From assembly GCA_900079695.1 (NCBI GenBank), contig LT599022.1, forward strand, positions 3,248,929 through 3,312,928: a stretch of DNA of 64,000 nucleotides, written 5' to 3'. A model generated the notes under the pieces. It worked only from the letters and a program-made list of their open reading frames with translations, searched no databases and was not told the DNA's origin. Of the stretch, positions 42,199 to 51,528 are shown in pieces. The first letter of the stretch is position 1; each line of letters starts with the position of its first letter. This DNA comes from an uncultured Alphaproteobacteria bacterium (GTDB lineage Bacteria; Pseudomonadota; Alphaproteobacteria; Rhodospirillales; Rhodospirillaceae). A program made the translations under genes and the position numbers.

Positions 42199-43916
42199 TG
42201 CCGGAGGACGTCCTTCCGAGCGAACCATCCCAGAGACGTGAGCGGTGGGTCTCGCCGCTCACGCGCAAGATCCTCGCGGTCAACCTGCTGGCACCGGTGC
42301 TGCTGGTGCTGGGGGCGCTCTACCTCGACGCCTACGAGCAGGGGCTGCTGCGCTCGGAACTCGAATCCCTGCGCGCCCAGGGCGAGATGGTCGCGGCGGC
42401 GGTGGCCGAAAGCGCGGTGTCGGGCGAATTCGGCGGACGCACCCTCTCCGGCAACAACATGACGGCGGCGATCGAGGGCGGGCACGGCTACCGTCTCCTG
42501 CCCGAACAGGCGCGCCATATGGTGCGCCGTCTCTCCGTCCACGCGGGGCGGCGGGTGCGGCTGTTCGACGCGCGGGGCGAGCTTCTCGCCGACAGCCGCT
42601 ACATGTTCGTCTCGGGCGGCATCGTCGAGGTTTCCGACCTGCCGCCGCCGCGTCTCTATCCGGCCGCCGACCGCCTGCTGCGCGAGTTCAACGACCGGCT
42701 GGTGCGCCTGCTCGGCCGGGTGAGCGAGACCGAACAGGCGATCCCGCCTTACGTCGAGGCGCCGCTCGACCCGATCGACACCTACGAGGAACTGGGCATC
42801 GCGCTGCGCTTCGGCGAAACCTCGGAGGCGGTGCGGCGCGGCGAGCACGCGAAGGTTCTCGGCGTCGCGGTGCCGGTGCAGTACTACAAGCAGGTGGTCG
42901 GCGCGGTGCTGATCAACGACAGCACGGATTCGGTCGAGGCCAACGTCTTCCAGGTGCGCAAGGCGATCCTGCGGTTGTTCCTCTCGACGCTCGGCGTCAC
43001 CATCCTGCTGTCGTGGTATCAGGCGGGCACGATCATCCATCCGGTGCGCCGCCTCGCGCGCGCCGCGCAGGCGGTGCAGAGCGGCCTCGGCACCCGCAAC
43101 GCGATCCCCAACCTGTCGCGGCGCGGCGACGAGATCGGCGACCTTTCGGTGGCGCTCGGGCAGATGACCGAAACCCTGTGGGACCGGATCGAGGCCACCG
43201 AGCGCTTCGCCGCCGACGTCGCCCACGAGATCAAGAACCCGCTCACCTCGATGCGCAGCGCGGTGGAAACCGTGAGCCGCATCGACGACGCCGACAATCG
43301 CCGCCGCCTGCTGGCGATCATCGCCGAGGACGTGCAGCGCATCGACCGCCTGATCTCCGACGTCGCCGACATGTCGCGGGTCGACGCCGAACTGATGAAG
43401 GCGACCGCGGTGCCGCTCAATCTCGGCGCGATGCTCTCGGCGTTGATCGAGGTGGAGACGATTTCGGGCGACGCCGACGGGGTGCGCTTCAGCCTCCAGC
43501 TGCAGGAGGGCGAGGGGCTGTGGGTGCTGGGCTCGGAGGGCCGCCTGGTGCAGGTGTTCCGCAACCTGATCGGCAACGCGGTGTCGTTCAGCCCGCCCGA
43601 GGGGCTGATCGTGGTGCGGGTGCGCACCGCCGATACGCCGCAGGGCGCGGTGGTGGTGGTGGAGGTCGACGACGAGGGCCCCGGCATTCCCGAAGGCAAG
43701 GAGGATGCGATCTTCGACCGCTTCTATTCCGAGCGTCCGGCGGGCGAGAAGTTCGGCACCCATTCGGGCCTCGGCCTCGCGATCTCGAAGCAGATCGTCC
43801 AGGGGCTCGGCGGGCGCATCGGCGCGGTCAACCGCCGCGATCTCGACGACCCCGGAACCCCGGGCGCGCGCTTCGTCCTCACCCTGCCGCGGCTGATGCC
43901 GCCCTATCCCTACTGA
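42198..43916 (+). CDS. chvG: ChvG-type sensor histidine kinase
   Basis: A 572-residue kinase with a first membrane helix (about residues 27-47), a periplasmic sensor of about 220 residues, a second helix (about 262-280) and a HAMP linker. The kinase core has His343 in VAHEIKNPLTS, N-box RNLIGNAVSFS, G1 DDEGPGIP and G2 GTHSGLGLAIS. It phosphorylates ChvI. In relatives the periplasmic inhibitor ExoR binds the sensor domain; no ExoR gene is in the window. Confidence 0.94.
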   Translation: MPEDVLPSEPSQRRERWVSPLTRKILAVNLLAPVLLVLGALYLDAYEQGLLRSELESLRAQGEMVAAAVAESAVSGEFGGRTLSGNNMTAAIEGGHGYRLLPEQARHMVRRLSVHAGRRVRLFDARGELLADSRYMFVSGGIVEVSDLPPPRLYPAADRLLREFNDRLVRLLGRVSETEQAIPPYVEAPLDPIDTYEELGIALRFGETSEAVRRGEHAKVLGVAVPVQYYKQVVGAVLINDSTDSVEANVFQVRKAILRLFLSTLGVTILLSWYQAGTIIHPVRRLARAAQAVQSGLGTRNAIPNLSRRGDEIGDLSVALGQMTETLWDRIEATERFAADVAHEIKNPLTSMRSAVETVSRIDDADNRRRLLAIIAEDVQRIDRLISDVADMSRVDAELMKATAVPLNLGAMLSALIEVETISGDADGVRFSLQLQEGEGLWVLGSEGRLVQVFRNLIGNAVSFSPPEGLIVVRVRTADTPQGAVVVVEVDDEGPGIPEGKEDAIFDRFYSERPAGEKFGTHSGLGLAISKQIVQGLGGRIGAVNRRDLDDPGTPGARFVLTLPRLMPPYPY

Positions 43917-43922
43917 AAAAAT

Positions 43923-43950
43923 GCCCGCGCCTTGGGGGGAAGGCGCGGGC
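43923..43950 (-). terminator. terminator between chvG and the BON lipoprotein gene
   Basis: An 11-bp perfect stem (43923-43933 with 43940-43950) has a G6 loop. On the minus strand it is followed by A and six T, a strong terminator for the BON gene; it also closes chvG transcription from the other side. Confidence 0.85.
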
Positions 43951-44011
43951 GAAACGGACGGGCGTTTCCGGGGGGACGGAGGTGGGGAGCCCGTCCGCAG
44001 GGGTTCCTGCG

Positions 44012-44326
44012 TTATTTGACGACGAGGTCGTTCTCGACCGCGGCGACGCCCTCGACGGTGCGCACCACCTGGGTCGCGCGCGCCTTGGTGGCGGCGTCGT
44101 CGACGAAGCCCGAGAGCTGCACCGTGCCGTCGTAGGTGGATACGCCGATCTGCAGCACCTTGAGCTGCTCGTCCTGGAGGATCTTCGATTTCACCTTGGC
44201 GGTGATCGCGGTGTCGTCGAGGTACTGGCCGGTGCTCTGGCTGGTCGAGGTTTCGGCGCATGCGCCGAGGGCGAGCATCGATCCGAGCGCGAGCGCGGCG
44301 GCAAGGGGTTTGGCGGACAGACGCAT
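44012..44326 (-). CDS. BON-domain lipoprotein
   Basis: A 104-residue lipoprotein: signal ending LALGAC with Cys23 lipidated, a short Ser/Thr linker, then one BON domain (ITAKVKSKILQDEQL, then GTVQLSGFVDDAATKARAT, then VEGVAAVENDLVVK). BON domains bind phospholipid and stabilise the envelope. The ATG at 44326 has GGAGA upstream. It is inserted on the opposite strand between chvG and hprK. Confidence 0.9.
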   Translation of the reverse strand: MRLSAKPLAAALALGSMLALGACAETSTSQSTGQYLDDTAITAKVKSKILQDEQLKVLQIGVSTYDGTVQLSGFVDDAATKARATQVVRTVEGVAAVENDLVVK

Positions 44327-44470
44327 TGCGGTAGGTCTCCGAAGGTTGACGGGCCGCGCCGGGCGCGGACCGGATTTCGGGAAGCCTAACGCGGGGATCC
44401 CGTCAAAGGTTCCCGGCGTCACGCAGGAGTTCCGTTGACAGTCGTGGCGGTGCGCGCGAGGGTGGGCGGC

Positions 44471-44938
44471 ATGAGCACGCACGCCCCCTCCACGATCGAA
44501 CATGCCTCGGCCGTCGCCGTCGACGGCCGCGCGATTCTGATCTACGGCCCGTCGGGCTGCGGCAAGTCGGATCTGGCGCTGCGGCTGATCGACCGCGGCG
44601 CGCGCCTGATCGCCGACGACCGCACGGTGCTGCGGCGGGCGGGCGAGGCCGTGCTGGCGTCGCCGCCCGAGACCATCGCCGGGCTGATCGAGGTGCGGGG
44701 CCTCGGCGTCGTCGCCGCGCCCGGCGCGGCCACCGCCGCCGATGCGTTTCCGGTGGCGCTCGCGGTGCGGCTGGTCGCCGACCCGGCCGAGGTGGTGCGG
44801 ATGCCCGATCCGGCGAGCCGCGACGTGCTCGGCGTCGCGGTGCCCGAGCTGACGCTGTGGGGCTTCGCCGCTTCCGCCGCGGCGGTGGTGACGGTGGCGC
44901 TCGACGCCGCCCTCGACCGCCGCGAGGTGCGGCGATGA
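44471..44938 (+). CDS. hprK: HPr kinase/phosphorylase, short alphaproteobacterial form
   Basis: A 155-residue protein consisting only of the catalytic domain of HprK (the full-length Firmicutes form is about 310). Walker A GPSGCGKSDLAL is near the start, followed by RGARLIADD and the signature IEVRGLGVV. It phosphorylates or dephosphorylates the regulatory serine of HPr. The stop overlaps the rapZ start. The ATG at 44471 is chosen because it directly precedes the conserved sequence; a TTG at 44435 is possible. Confidence 0.92.
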   Translation: MSTHAPSTIEHASAVAVDGRAILIYGPSGCGKSDLALRLIDRGARLIADDRTVLRRAGEAVLASPPETIAGLIEVRGLGVVAAPGAATAADAFPVALAVRLVADPAEVVRMPDPASRDVLGVAVPELTLWGFAASAAAVVTVALDAALDRREVRR

Positions 44939-45831
44939 TCGCTGCTCCGCAGCCGCGCGACGTCGTCGTCATCACCGGCATGTCCGGCGCGGGCAAGTCC
45001 ACCGCGCTCAAGGCGTTCGAGGACCTCGGTTACGAGGCGGTGGACAACGTGCCGCTGTTCCTGCTGCGCCACATGGTCGGCGAGGAGGCCACCGCCTGGG
45101 CCGAATACCAGAACGCGAGGCGGCCGATGGCGATCGGCGTCGACATCCGCACCCGCGACTTCGACGTGCGCGGCATCCGCCGCCTGCTGCGCGACGTCGA
45201 GCGGATCTCGGGAATCCGCCCGCGCATTCTCTTCCTCGAATGCGACGACGAGGCGCTGCAGCGGCGCTACACCGAGACCCGCCGCCGTCACCCGCTCGCG
45301 GTCGACCGGCCGCTGCTCGACGGCATCGCCCTCGAACGCCAGGTGCTCGCGCCGCTGAAGCTCTCGGCCGACGACGTGATCGACACCACCGACCTGCCCG
45401 CCGGGTCGCTCAAGACCATGCTCACCAGCCGGTACGCCCAGGCGCGCGCCGGGCTGCACGTGTTCGTCACCTCGTTCTCGTTCCGCCGCGGCCTGCCGCG
45501 CGAGGCGGATCTGGTGTTCGACGTGCGGTTCCTGCGCAACCCGCATTACGTTCCGGCGCTGAAGGACCTGACCGGACAGGACGCCGCGGTGCAGGCGTAC
45601 ATCGCCGAGGATCCCGATTTCGAAGCGTTCGAGGCGCACCTCAAGGCGCTGGTCGCGCCGCTGCTGCCGCGCTACGTCACCGAGGGCAAGAGCTACCTCA
45701 CCATCGCCGTCGGCTGTACCGGCGGCCGCCACCGTTCGGTCTACCTCGCCGAACGGCTCGCCGACTGGCTCGGCCGCGCGGGCTACGGAATTTCGCTGCG
45801 GCATCGCGAACTGCAGCGCGCCGGAGCCTGA
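44935..45831 (+). CDS. rapZ: RapZ-type nucleotide-binding regulator
   Basis: A 298-residue protein with Walker A GMSGAGKSTALKAFEDLG, Asp-containing VDNVPLFLL, the IRPRILFLECDDEALQRRY strand, and the C-terminal SYLTIAVGCTGGRHRSV motif. In enterobacteria RapZ is an RNA adaptor controlling amino-sugar synthesis; in alphaproteobacteria it sits in the hprK-PTS operon and may link HPr state to envelope metabolism. It overlaps hprK by 4 bp. Confidence 0.93.
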   Translation: MIAAPQPRDVVVITGMSGAGKSTALKAFEDLGYEAVDNVPLFLLRHMVGEEATAWAEYQNARRPMAIGVDIRTRDFDVRGIRRLLRDVERISGIRPRILFLECDDEALQRRYTETRRRHPLAVDRPLLDGIALERQVLAPLKLSADDVIDTTDLPAGSLKTMLTSRYAQARAGLHVFVTSFSFRRGLPREADLVFDVRFLRNPHYVPALKDLTGQDAAVQAYIAEDPDFEAFEAHLKALVAPLLPRYVTEGKSYLTIAVGCTGGRHRSVYLAERLADWLGRAGYGISLRHRELQRAGA

Positions 45832-45918
45832 CAACGGTTGCATCCGCGCGCGGAAGCGGGCTCAATAGGGGGCCGCCTCGGGGGGAGGCCGCCAACGGGG
45901 GAAGGAACGAACACGACA

Positions 45919-46320
45919 ATGATCGGCATGGTACTCGTCACCCACGGCCGCCTGGCCGTCGAACTGATCGCCGCCCTCGAACACGTGGTCGGCCATCAGG
46001 AGCGGATTCTCGCCGTCTGCATCGGCCCCGACGACGACATGGAACAGCGCCGCCAGGACATCATGGACAGCGTCGCCGCCGTCGACGACGGCTCCGGCGC
46101 GGTGGTGCTCACCGACATGTTCGGGGGCACGCCGTCGAACCTCGCGATCTCGATCATGGACAAGACCCGCATCGAGGTGATCGCCGGCGTCAACCTGCCG
46201 ATGCTGATCAAGCTCGCCTCGGTGCGCGGCACCGAATCGCTCGGCGAGGCGGTGATCAGCGCCCAGGAGGCCGGGCGCAAATACATCAACGTGGCCTCCA
46301 AGCTGCTGTCCCAGGCTTAG
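45919..46320 (+). CDS. PTS EIIA component, mannose family
   Basis: A 133-residue EIIA of the Man family. The phosphorylated His9 is in VTHGRLA, with the conserved TDMFGGTPSN loop and a LIKLASVRG strand. No EIIB/EIIC/EIID permease genes accompany it, so it acts as a regulator receiving phosphate from HPr. Its neighbours RapZ, HprK and HPr support this. GGGGGAAGGAAC precedes the ATG. Confidence 0.93.
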   Translation: MIGMVLVTHGRLAVELIAALEHVVGHQERILAVCIGPDDDMEQRRQDIMDSVAAVDDGSGAVVLTDMFGGTPSNLAISIMDKTRIEVIAGVNLPMLIKLASVRGTESLGEAVISAQEAGRKYINVASKLLSQA

Positions 46321-46353
46321 GAATCCGGGGCATTACTGGTGAGGAGCCCGTTG

Positions 46354-46626
46354 TTGAGCGCCAAGTCCCGCGAAGTGATGATCCGTAACATGCGCGGCCT
46401 GCATGCCCGTGCCGCCGCCAAGTTCGTCAAGCTCGCGGGCGGTTTCGACGCCCGGGTCGAGGTGTCGAAGAACGGCCAGACGGTGTCGGGCGAATCGATC
46501 ATGGGGCTGATGATGCTCGCCGCCGGGCCCGGCTGCGCGATCCTCGTCGCCGCAGAGGGCAACGAAGCGGATGCCGCCCTCGCCGCCCTGTGCGACCTCG
46601 TGGAAGCCAAGTTCCATGAAGATTGA
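46354..46626 (+). CDS. phosphocarrier protein HPr
   Basis: A 90-residue HPr with the active-site His in GLHARAA and the regulatory Ser in SGESIMGLMML, 31 residues apart as in the E. coli protein. TTG at 46354 is preferred: GAGGAG lies 8 bases upstream and it gives a family-typical N-terminus. A GTG at 46339 would add five residues. The regulatory serine is the substrate of the HprK encoded upstream, and the His is charged by the EI encoded next, which overlaps its end. Confidence 0.92.
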   Translation: MSAKSREVMIRNMRGLHARAAAKFVKLAGGFDARVEVSKNGQTVSGESIMGLMMLAAGPGCAILVAAEGNEADAALAALCDLVEAKFHED

Positions 46627-48391
46627 CGACCAGCCGATCCCCGACCTGCCGATGCGGGTGATGACCGGCACGCCGGTCTCCCCGGGGATCGCGCTCGGCA
46701 TCGCCTACGTGCACGAGACCGGCGGCCTGTCGGTGATCGAGTACTGCGTTCCGCCCGAAAAGACGGCGGCCGAGGTGGCGCGCTTCCGCGCCGCGGTGCG
46801 GCATGTCGCGGCGGATCTCAAGACCATCGCCGAGGAGGCGCGCCGTCTGCCCGAGCAGGCCGCCGAGGAGATCTCCTACATCCTCGACGCCCACACCCAC
46901 ATGCTCAAGCGGTCGCGCCTCACTCGCGGCGTCGAAACGCTGATCGCGGAGAAGCGGATCAACGCCGAGGCGGCGGTGAAGCGCCAGATCGACGATCTCG
47001 TCGCGGCGTTCGCGGCGATGGACGACCTCTACCTCGCCGCCCGCGCCGACGACGTGCGCGACCTCGGCCAGCGCCTGGTGCGCCGCCTCGGCCACGAGGA
47101 GGCGACCGCGTTCGCCGACCTGCCGCGCCAGACCATCATCCTCGCCGACGAACTCACCCCCGCCGACACCGCGCAGATGGACCCGCACCGCATCGCCGGG
47201 TTCGCCACCGAACTCGGCGGCGTCGCCAGCCACACCGCGATCATGGCGCGTTCCCTCGGGATTCCCGCGGTGGTCGGCGTCGCCGGGCTGACCCGCGCGC
47301 TCGCCCCCGGCTGCACGGTGATCGTCGACGGCACCCACGGCCGGGTGATCCTCAACCCCACGCCCGAGCAGATGGCGGACTACCGCAAGGGCCGCGCCGC
47401 TGCGCTGCGCCGTGCCCGGGTGCTGCACCGTCTGCGCGGCCTGCCCGCGGTCACCCGCGACGGCCGCCGCGTCACCCTGATGGCGAACATCGAGCGGCCG
47501 GAGGAGACCAACGCCGCGGTGATCGCCGGAGCGGAGGGGATCGGCCTGTTCCGCTCCGAGTTCCTCTACATGAACCGCGACGACATGCCGACCGCGGACG
47601 AGCAGTACGAAACCTTGAAGGCGGTGGTCGAACGCATGGACGGCCACCCGGTGACCTTCCGCACCCTCGACGTCGGCGGCGACAAGCTCACCCGCCTGTT
47701 CGACCTCGGTGTCGCGCCCAATCCGGCGATGGGCCTGCGCGCGGTGCGCCTGTCGCTCGCCCGGCCCGAGCTGCTGCGCGCGCAGTTCGAGGCGGCGATC
47801 CGCGCCGCGGTGCACGGCCCGGTGCGGCTGCTGCTGCCGATGATCGGCTCGGTGGGCGAGCTGCGCGAATGCCGCGCCCATTTCCGCGAGGTCTACGACG
47901 CGCTCCGCGCCCGGGGGGCGACGATGCCGGAAACTCCGCCGCCGCTCGGGGTGATGATCGAGGTGCCGGGCGCGGCGCTGTGCGCCGACGCGCTCGCGCG
48001 CGAGGCCGGGTTCCTGTCGGTTGGCACCAACGACCTCACCCAGTATACCCTGGCGATCGACCGCTCCGACGAGCAGGTGGCGCACCTCTACGACGGCATG
48101 CATCCGGCGGTGCTGCGCCTGATCCACTTCACCGCCGAGGCGGCGCGGCGGGCCCGCGTGCCGGTGTCGGTGTGCGGCGAGGTGGCGGGCGACCCGCGCT
48201 ACACCGGCCTGCTGGTGGGGATGGGCATTTCCGAGCTGTCGATGGCCCCGGCCAACCTGCCGCTGGTCAAGGACACGGTGCGCCACATGCTCGCCCCGGC
48301 GGCGGAGGAACTCGCGGTGCAGGTGATGCGCCGCGCCGACGTGCTCGACGTGCGCCGCCTCGTCGCCGATTTCAACGGCGAGAGCATCTAG
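46616..48391 (+). CDS. PTS enzyme I (phosphoenolpyruvate-protein phosphotransferase)
   Basis: A 591-residue EI without the N-terminal GAF domain of PtsP/EI-Ntr. The HPr-binding helical domain is followed by the phospho-His206 motif GGVASHTAIMARS. The C-terminal PEP-binding barrel has EGIGLFRSEFLYM and DLTQYTLAIDR plus a catalytic Cys in VSVCGEVAGDP. It transfers phosphate from PEP to HPr. Placing EI inside the hprK-manX-ptsH operon makes a self-contained regulatory relay. Confidence 0.94.
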   Translation: MKIDDQPIPDLPMRVMTGTPVSPGIALGIAYVHETGGLSVIEYCVPPEKTAAEVARFRAAVRHVAADLKTIAEEARRLPEQAAEEISYILDAHTHMLKRSRLTRGVETLIAEKRINAEAAVKRQIDDLVAAFAAMDDLYLAARADDVRDLGQRLVRRLGHEEATAFADLPRQTIILADELTPADTAQMDPHRIAGFATELGGVASHTAIMARSLGIPAVVGVAGLTRALAPGCTVIVDGTHGRVILNPTPEQMADYRKGRAAALRRARVLHRLRGLPAVTRDGRRVTLMANIERPEETNAAVIAGAEGIGLFRSEFLYMNRDDMPTADEQYETLKAVVERMDGHPVTFRTLDVGGDKLTRLFDLGVAPNPAMGLRAVRLSLARPELLRAQFEAAIRAAVHGPVRLLLPMIGSVGELRECRAHFREVYDALRARGATMPETPPPLGVMIEVPGAALCADALAREAGFLSVGTNDLTQYTLAIDRSDEQVAHLYDGMHPAVLRLIHFTAEAARRARVPVSVCGEVAGDPRYTGLLVGMGISELSMAPANLPLVKDTVRHMLAPAAEELAVQVMRRADVLDVRRLVADFNGESI

Positions 48392-48393
48392 GC

Positions 48394-49065
48394 GTGGACT
48401 GGGGCGCGGCGGTGGATATCTACTGCGAGCGCCTCGGTCCCGGTTTCCGGGCCGAGCCGGTCAACGCCCTCACCAACCTGTCGTTCGTCGCCGCCGCCGT
48501 CTGGGGCTGGCGCCGCGCCCGGCGGCGCAACGCGGCGGGGGCGGATTTCGCCGTGGTTGCGGGGCTCGCGGTCCTCGTCGGCGTCGGCTCCTTCGTCTTC
48601 CACACCGTGGCGACGCGCTGGGCCGGGCTCGCCGACGTCGTGCCGATCGGGCTGTTCTGCCTCGCCTATCCGGTCGTCGGGTTGCGCCGGTTCTTCGGCC
48701 TCGGGCCGCGTCACGCGTTGGGGCTGGCGGCGGTGGCGGCGGCGCTCGGATGGGTGGCGTCCGGCGCGCTGCCGCCATGGCTGCGCGGCAGCGCGCTCTA
48801 TCTGCCCGCGCTCGCCGCGCTCGCCGCCACTGCCGCGGCCCTCGGCGCGGCCCGGCATCCGGCGTTCGCGCCGGTCGCGGCGGCGGCGATCGGGTTCGCG
48901 GCGTCGCTCGGCTTCCGCATCGCCGATGCGCCGGTGTGCGCCGCGCTGCCGCTCGGCACCCATTTTCTTTGGCATCTCCTCAACGGCGGCGTGTTCGCGC
49001 TGCTGTTCGAGGCGTTGATCCGCGCCGGGCGCGGCCGTTACAGCGGCTGCGCGCCGAACAGGTAG
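48394..49065 (+). CDS. ceramidase-superfamily membrane protein
   Basis: A 223-residue multi-pass protein (about six to seven membrane helices) that begins MDWGAAVDIYCERLGPGFRA and contains the family motifs AEPVNALTN, SFVFHTVATRWAGLADVVPI and a final THFLWHLLNG. The three His/Asp clusters would bind zinc as in alkaline ceramidases. It could hydrolyse ceramide or a related lipid amide; the substrate is unproven. It starts at GTG only 2 bp after the EI stop, so it is cotranscribed with the PTS genes. Its end overlaps the convergent transporter gene by 28 bp. Confidence 0.82.
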   Translation: MDWGAAVDIYCERLGPGFRAEPVNALTNLSFVAAAVWGWRRARRRNAAGADFAVVAGLAVLVGVGSFVFHTVATRWAGLADVVPIGLFCLAYPVVGLRRFFGLGPRHALGLAAVAAALGWVASGALPPWLRGSALYLPALAALAATAAALGAARHPAFAPVAAAAIGFAASLGFRIADAPVCAALPLGTHFLWHLLNGGVFALLFEALIRAGRGRYSGCAPNR

Positions 49066-50006
49066 AGCACCAGCGGCAACGTCGCCGCCGAGGCGACGGT
49101 GGTGACGAACACCGTCATCGCCGCGCGGCGGATGTAGACGCCGTAGCGCTGCGCCAGGATGAAGGCGTTCTTCGGCGAGGGCAGGGCGGCGACGAACACC
49201 AGCGCGCCGAGCTGCGCCGCGTCGAGGCCGAAGGCGAACCGGCCGACCGCGAACGCCACCAGCGGAATCAGCACCAGCTTGATCAGCGAGGCGGCGGCGA
49301 TCTCGCGGCGGTCGCCGCCGCCGGCGGCGTCCTCCACGTCCTTTTCCGAAAGCGTCAGGCCGAGGGTGAACACCGCCGCCGGAATCGCGCCGTGGCCGAG
49401 CAGGTCGCAGGTGCGCAGGATGGTTTCGGGAATCTCGATCTGCGCCGCGGCGACGGCGACGCCGAGGAAGTTGGCGAGCAGCAGCGGGTTCTTCAGCACC
49501 ACGCCGAACACCTGGGCGATCTTCGCCAGCACCGAGGCGGCGGGCTTGCCGCTCTTGCGCGCGAGGTCGAGCTCGATCCAGGTGATCAGCAGCGGATAGA
49601 CCAGGATCATGTGCACCAGGGTGGCGAGGATCGCGGGCAGCGGCGAGCCGAAGGCGTAAAGGCAGATCGGGATGCCGATGTAGCCCGCGTTGCCGTTGAT
49701 CGCGGTGAAGATGCCGAGCGCGAGCTTCGCGCCGCTTTCCTTGAACACCCGCCGTCCGAGGACGAGGAACGCGAGGCCGCCCGCGACGATCGCGACCGCG
49801 TAGCTCGCGAGATAGCCCCAGTGGGCGATCTCGGCGAAGTCGCGCCGCGCCAGGGTGCCGAAGAACAGCGGCGGCATCGCCACGAAGAAGACGAAGCGCG
49901 ACAGCACCGTCGCCCCCGCCGGGCCGAGGAAACGCGCCCGGCCGCAGCCGTAGCCCGCCAGGGTGATGAGGAAGATCGGGGCGAATACGCCCAAAATCTG
50001 GACCAT
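49038..50006 (-). CDS. AEC-family (auxin efflux carrier-like) transporter
   Basis: A 322-residue membrane protein with about ten hydrophobic helices. Family markers are the FAPIFLITLAGYGCGR start, NGNAGYIGIPICLY and KNPLLLANFLGV in the first half, and ALPSPKNAFILAQRYGVY in the second. Members such as MdcF-like carriers move organic acids such as malonate or malate, but the substrate cannot be told from sequence. ATG 50006 begins the first helix. It is divergent from ahcY. Confidence 0.88.
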   Translation of the reverse strand: MVQILGVFAPIFLITLAGYGCGRARFLGPAGATVLSRFVFFVAMPPLFFGTLARRDFAEIAHWGYLASYAVAIVAGGLAFLVLGRRVFKESGAKLALGIFTAINGNAGYIGIPICLYAFGSPLPAILATLVHMILVYPLLITWIELDLARKSGKPAASVLAKIAQVFGVVLKNPLLLANFLGVAVAAAQIEIPETILRTCDLLGHGAIPAAVFTLGLTLSEKDVEDAAGGGDRREIAAASLIKLVLIPLVAFAVGRFAFGLDAAQLGALVFVAALPSPKNAFILAQRYGVYIRRAAMTVFVTTVASAATLPLVLYLFGAQPL

Positions 50007-50181
50007 GATGAAGACCGTGCTGAGATTTCGTGCAGCGGGTATAGGCTGCCCGTCGGTTGCGCGCAAGGCGGAAGCCCCGATATAGGGTTGGCACGCGTCG
50101 GCAGTGTCGATATCATCCGCGCGTTTTTTCCGCCGCGCGCGCGTCGCGTCCGGCGCGCACATGGTTATTTGGAGGGTCGAT

Positions 50182-51477
50182 ATGGCCGAATTCACCGATT
50201 ACAAGGTCGCCGACATCAAGCTCGCCGATTGGGGCCGCAAGGAGATCGCGATCGCCGAGACCGAGATGCCGGGCCTGATGGCTCTGCGCGCCGAGTTCGG
50301 CCCGCGCCAGCCCCTGAAGGGCGCGCGCATCGCCGGCTGCCTCCACATGACGATCCAGACCGCGGTGCTGATCGAGACCCTGGTGGCGCTCGGCGCGACG
50401 GTGCGCTGGTCGTCGTGCAACATCTTCTCGACCCAGGACCACGCCGCCGCGGCGATCGCCGCCGCCGGCATCCCGGTGTTCGCCTGGAAGGGCGAAACCC
50501 AGGAAGAGGCCGACTGGTGCATCGTCCAGACCATCCTCGGGCCCGACGGCTGGCGTCCGAACATGATCCTCGACGACGGCGGCGATCTTACCCTGATGAT
50601 GCACGAGAGCTATCCCGAGCTTCTCAAGGACGTCCGCGGCCTTTCCGAGGAGACCACCACCGGCGTGCACCGCCTGCACGAGATGGTGAAGACCGGCAAG
50701 CTCCTGGTCCCGGCGATCAACGTCAACGACAGCGTCACCAAGTCGAAGTTCGATAACAAGTACGGCTGCCGCGAATCGCTGGTGGACGGCATCCGCCGCG
50801 GCACCGACGTGATGATGGCGGGCAAGGTCGCGGTGGTGGCGGGCTTCGGCGACGTCGGCAAGGGCTCGGCGGACAGCCTGAAGCGCGCCGGCTGCCGGGT
50901 GATCGTCACCGAGGCCGATCCGATCTGCGCGCTGCAGGCGGCGATGGAGGGCTTCGAGGTCACCACCATGGACGAGGCCGCGCCGCGCGGCGACATCTTC
51001 GTCACCGCCACCGGCAACATCGACGTGATCACCGTCGATCACATGCGGGCGATGAAGGACCGGGCGATCGTCTGCAACATCGGCCACTTCGACAGCGAGA
51101 TCCAGATCGCGGGTCTGCGCAACTTCAAGTGGCTGCCGGTGAAGCCGCAGGTCGACGAGGTCGAGTTCCCCGACGGCAAGCGCATCGTCATCCTGGCGGA
51201 GGGCCGCCTCGTCAACCTCGGCTGCGCCACCGGCCACCCGAGCTTCGTGATGTCGGCGTCGTTCACCAATCAGGTGCTGGCGCAGATCGAGCTGTGGAAC
51301 CACTCGGAGAAGTACGAGAAGAAGGTCTACGTGCTGCCGAAGAGCCTCGACGAGAAGGTCGCGGCGCTGCACCTCGGCAAGCTCGGCGTGAAGCTCGAGA
51401 CCCTCTCCCCGGCGCAGGCGGCGTACATCGGCGTGTCCGTTGACGGACCGTTCAAGCCGGAGGAATATCGCTACTAA
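50182..51477 (+). CDS. ahcY: S-adenosylhomocysteinase
   Basis: A 431-residue enzyme that reversibly splits S-adenosylhomocysteine to adenosine and homocysteine, relieving product inhibition of methyltransferases. The NAD-binding motif is [14 protein letters not shown]. Substrate-site segments include [29 protein letters not shown] and [10 protein letters not shown], and the C-terminus has the family-typical [11 protein letters not shown] 50182 has GGAGGG upstream. No SAH riboswitch fold is evident in the 175-bp region before it. Confidence 0.97.
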   Translation: MAEFTDYKVADIKLADWGRKEIAIAETEMPGLMALRAEFGPRQPLKGARIAGCLHMTIQTAVLIETLVALGATVRWSSCNIFSTQDHAAAAIAAAGIPVFAWKGETQEEADWCIVQTILGPDGWRPNMILDDGGDLTLMMHESYPELLKDVRGLSEETTTGVHRLHEMVKTGKLLVPAINVNDSVTKSKFDNKYGCRESLVDGIRRGTDVMMAGKVAVVAGFGDVGKGSADSLKRAGCRVIVTEADPICALQAAMEGFEVTTMDEAAPRGDIFVTATGNIDVITVDHMRAMKDRAIVCNIGHFDSEIQIAGLRNFKWLPVKPQVDEVEFPDGKRIVILAEGRLVNLGCATGHPSFVMSASFTNQVLAQIELWNHSEKYEKKVYVLPKSLDEKVAALHLGKLGVKLETLSPAQAAYIGVSVDGPFKPEEYRY

Positions 51478-51528
51478 GACGTTGGCGCCGCAGGCGCGGC
51501 GCCGACACCGACCGGGGGGAGGGCAAGA

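Noticed and set aside
50007-50181. SAH riboswitch upstream of ahcY
   Set aside because: I looked for the conserved SAH aptamer core and found no convincing match in the 175-bp interval.
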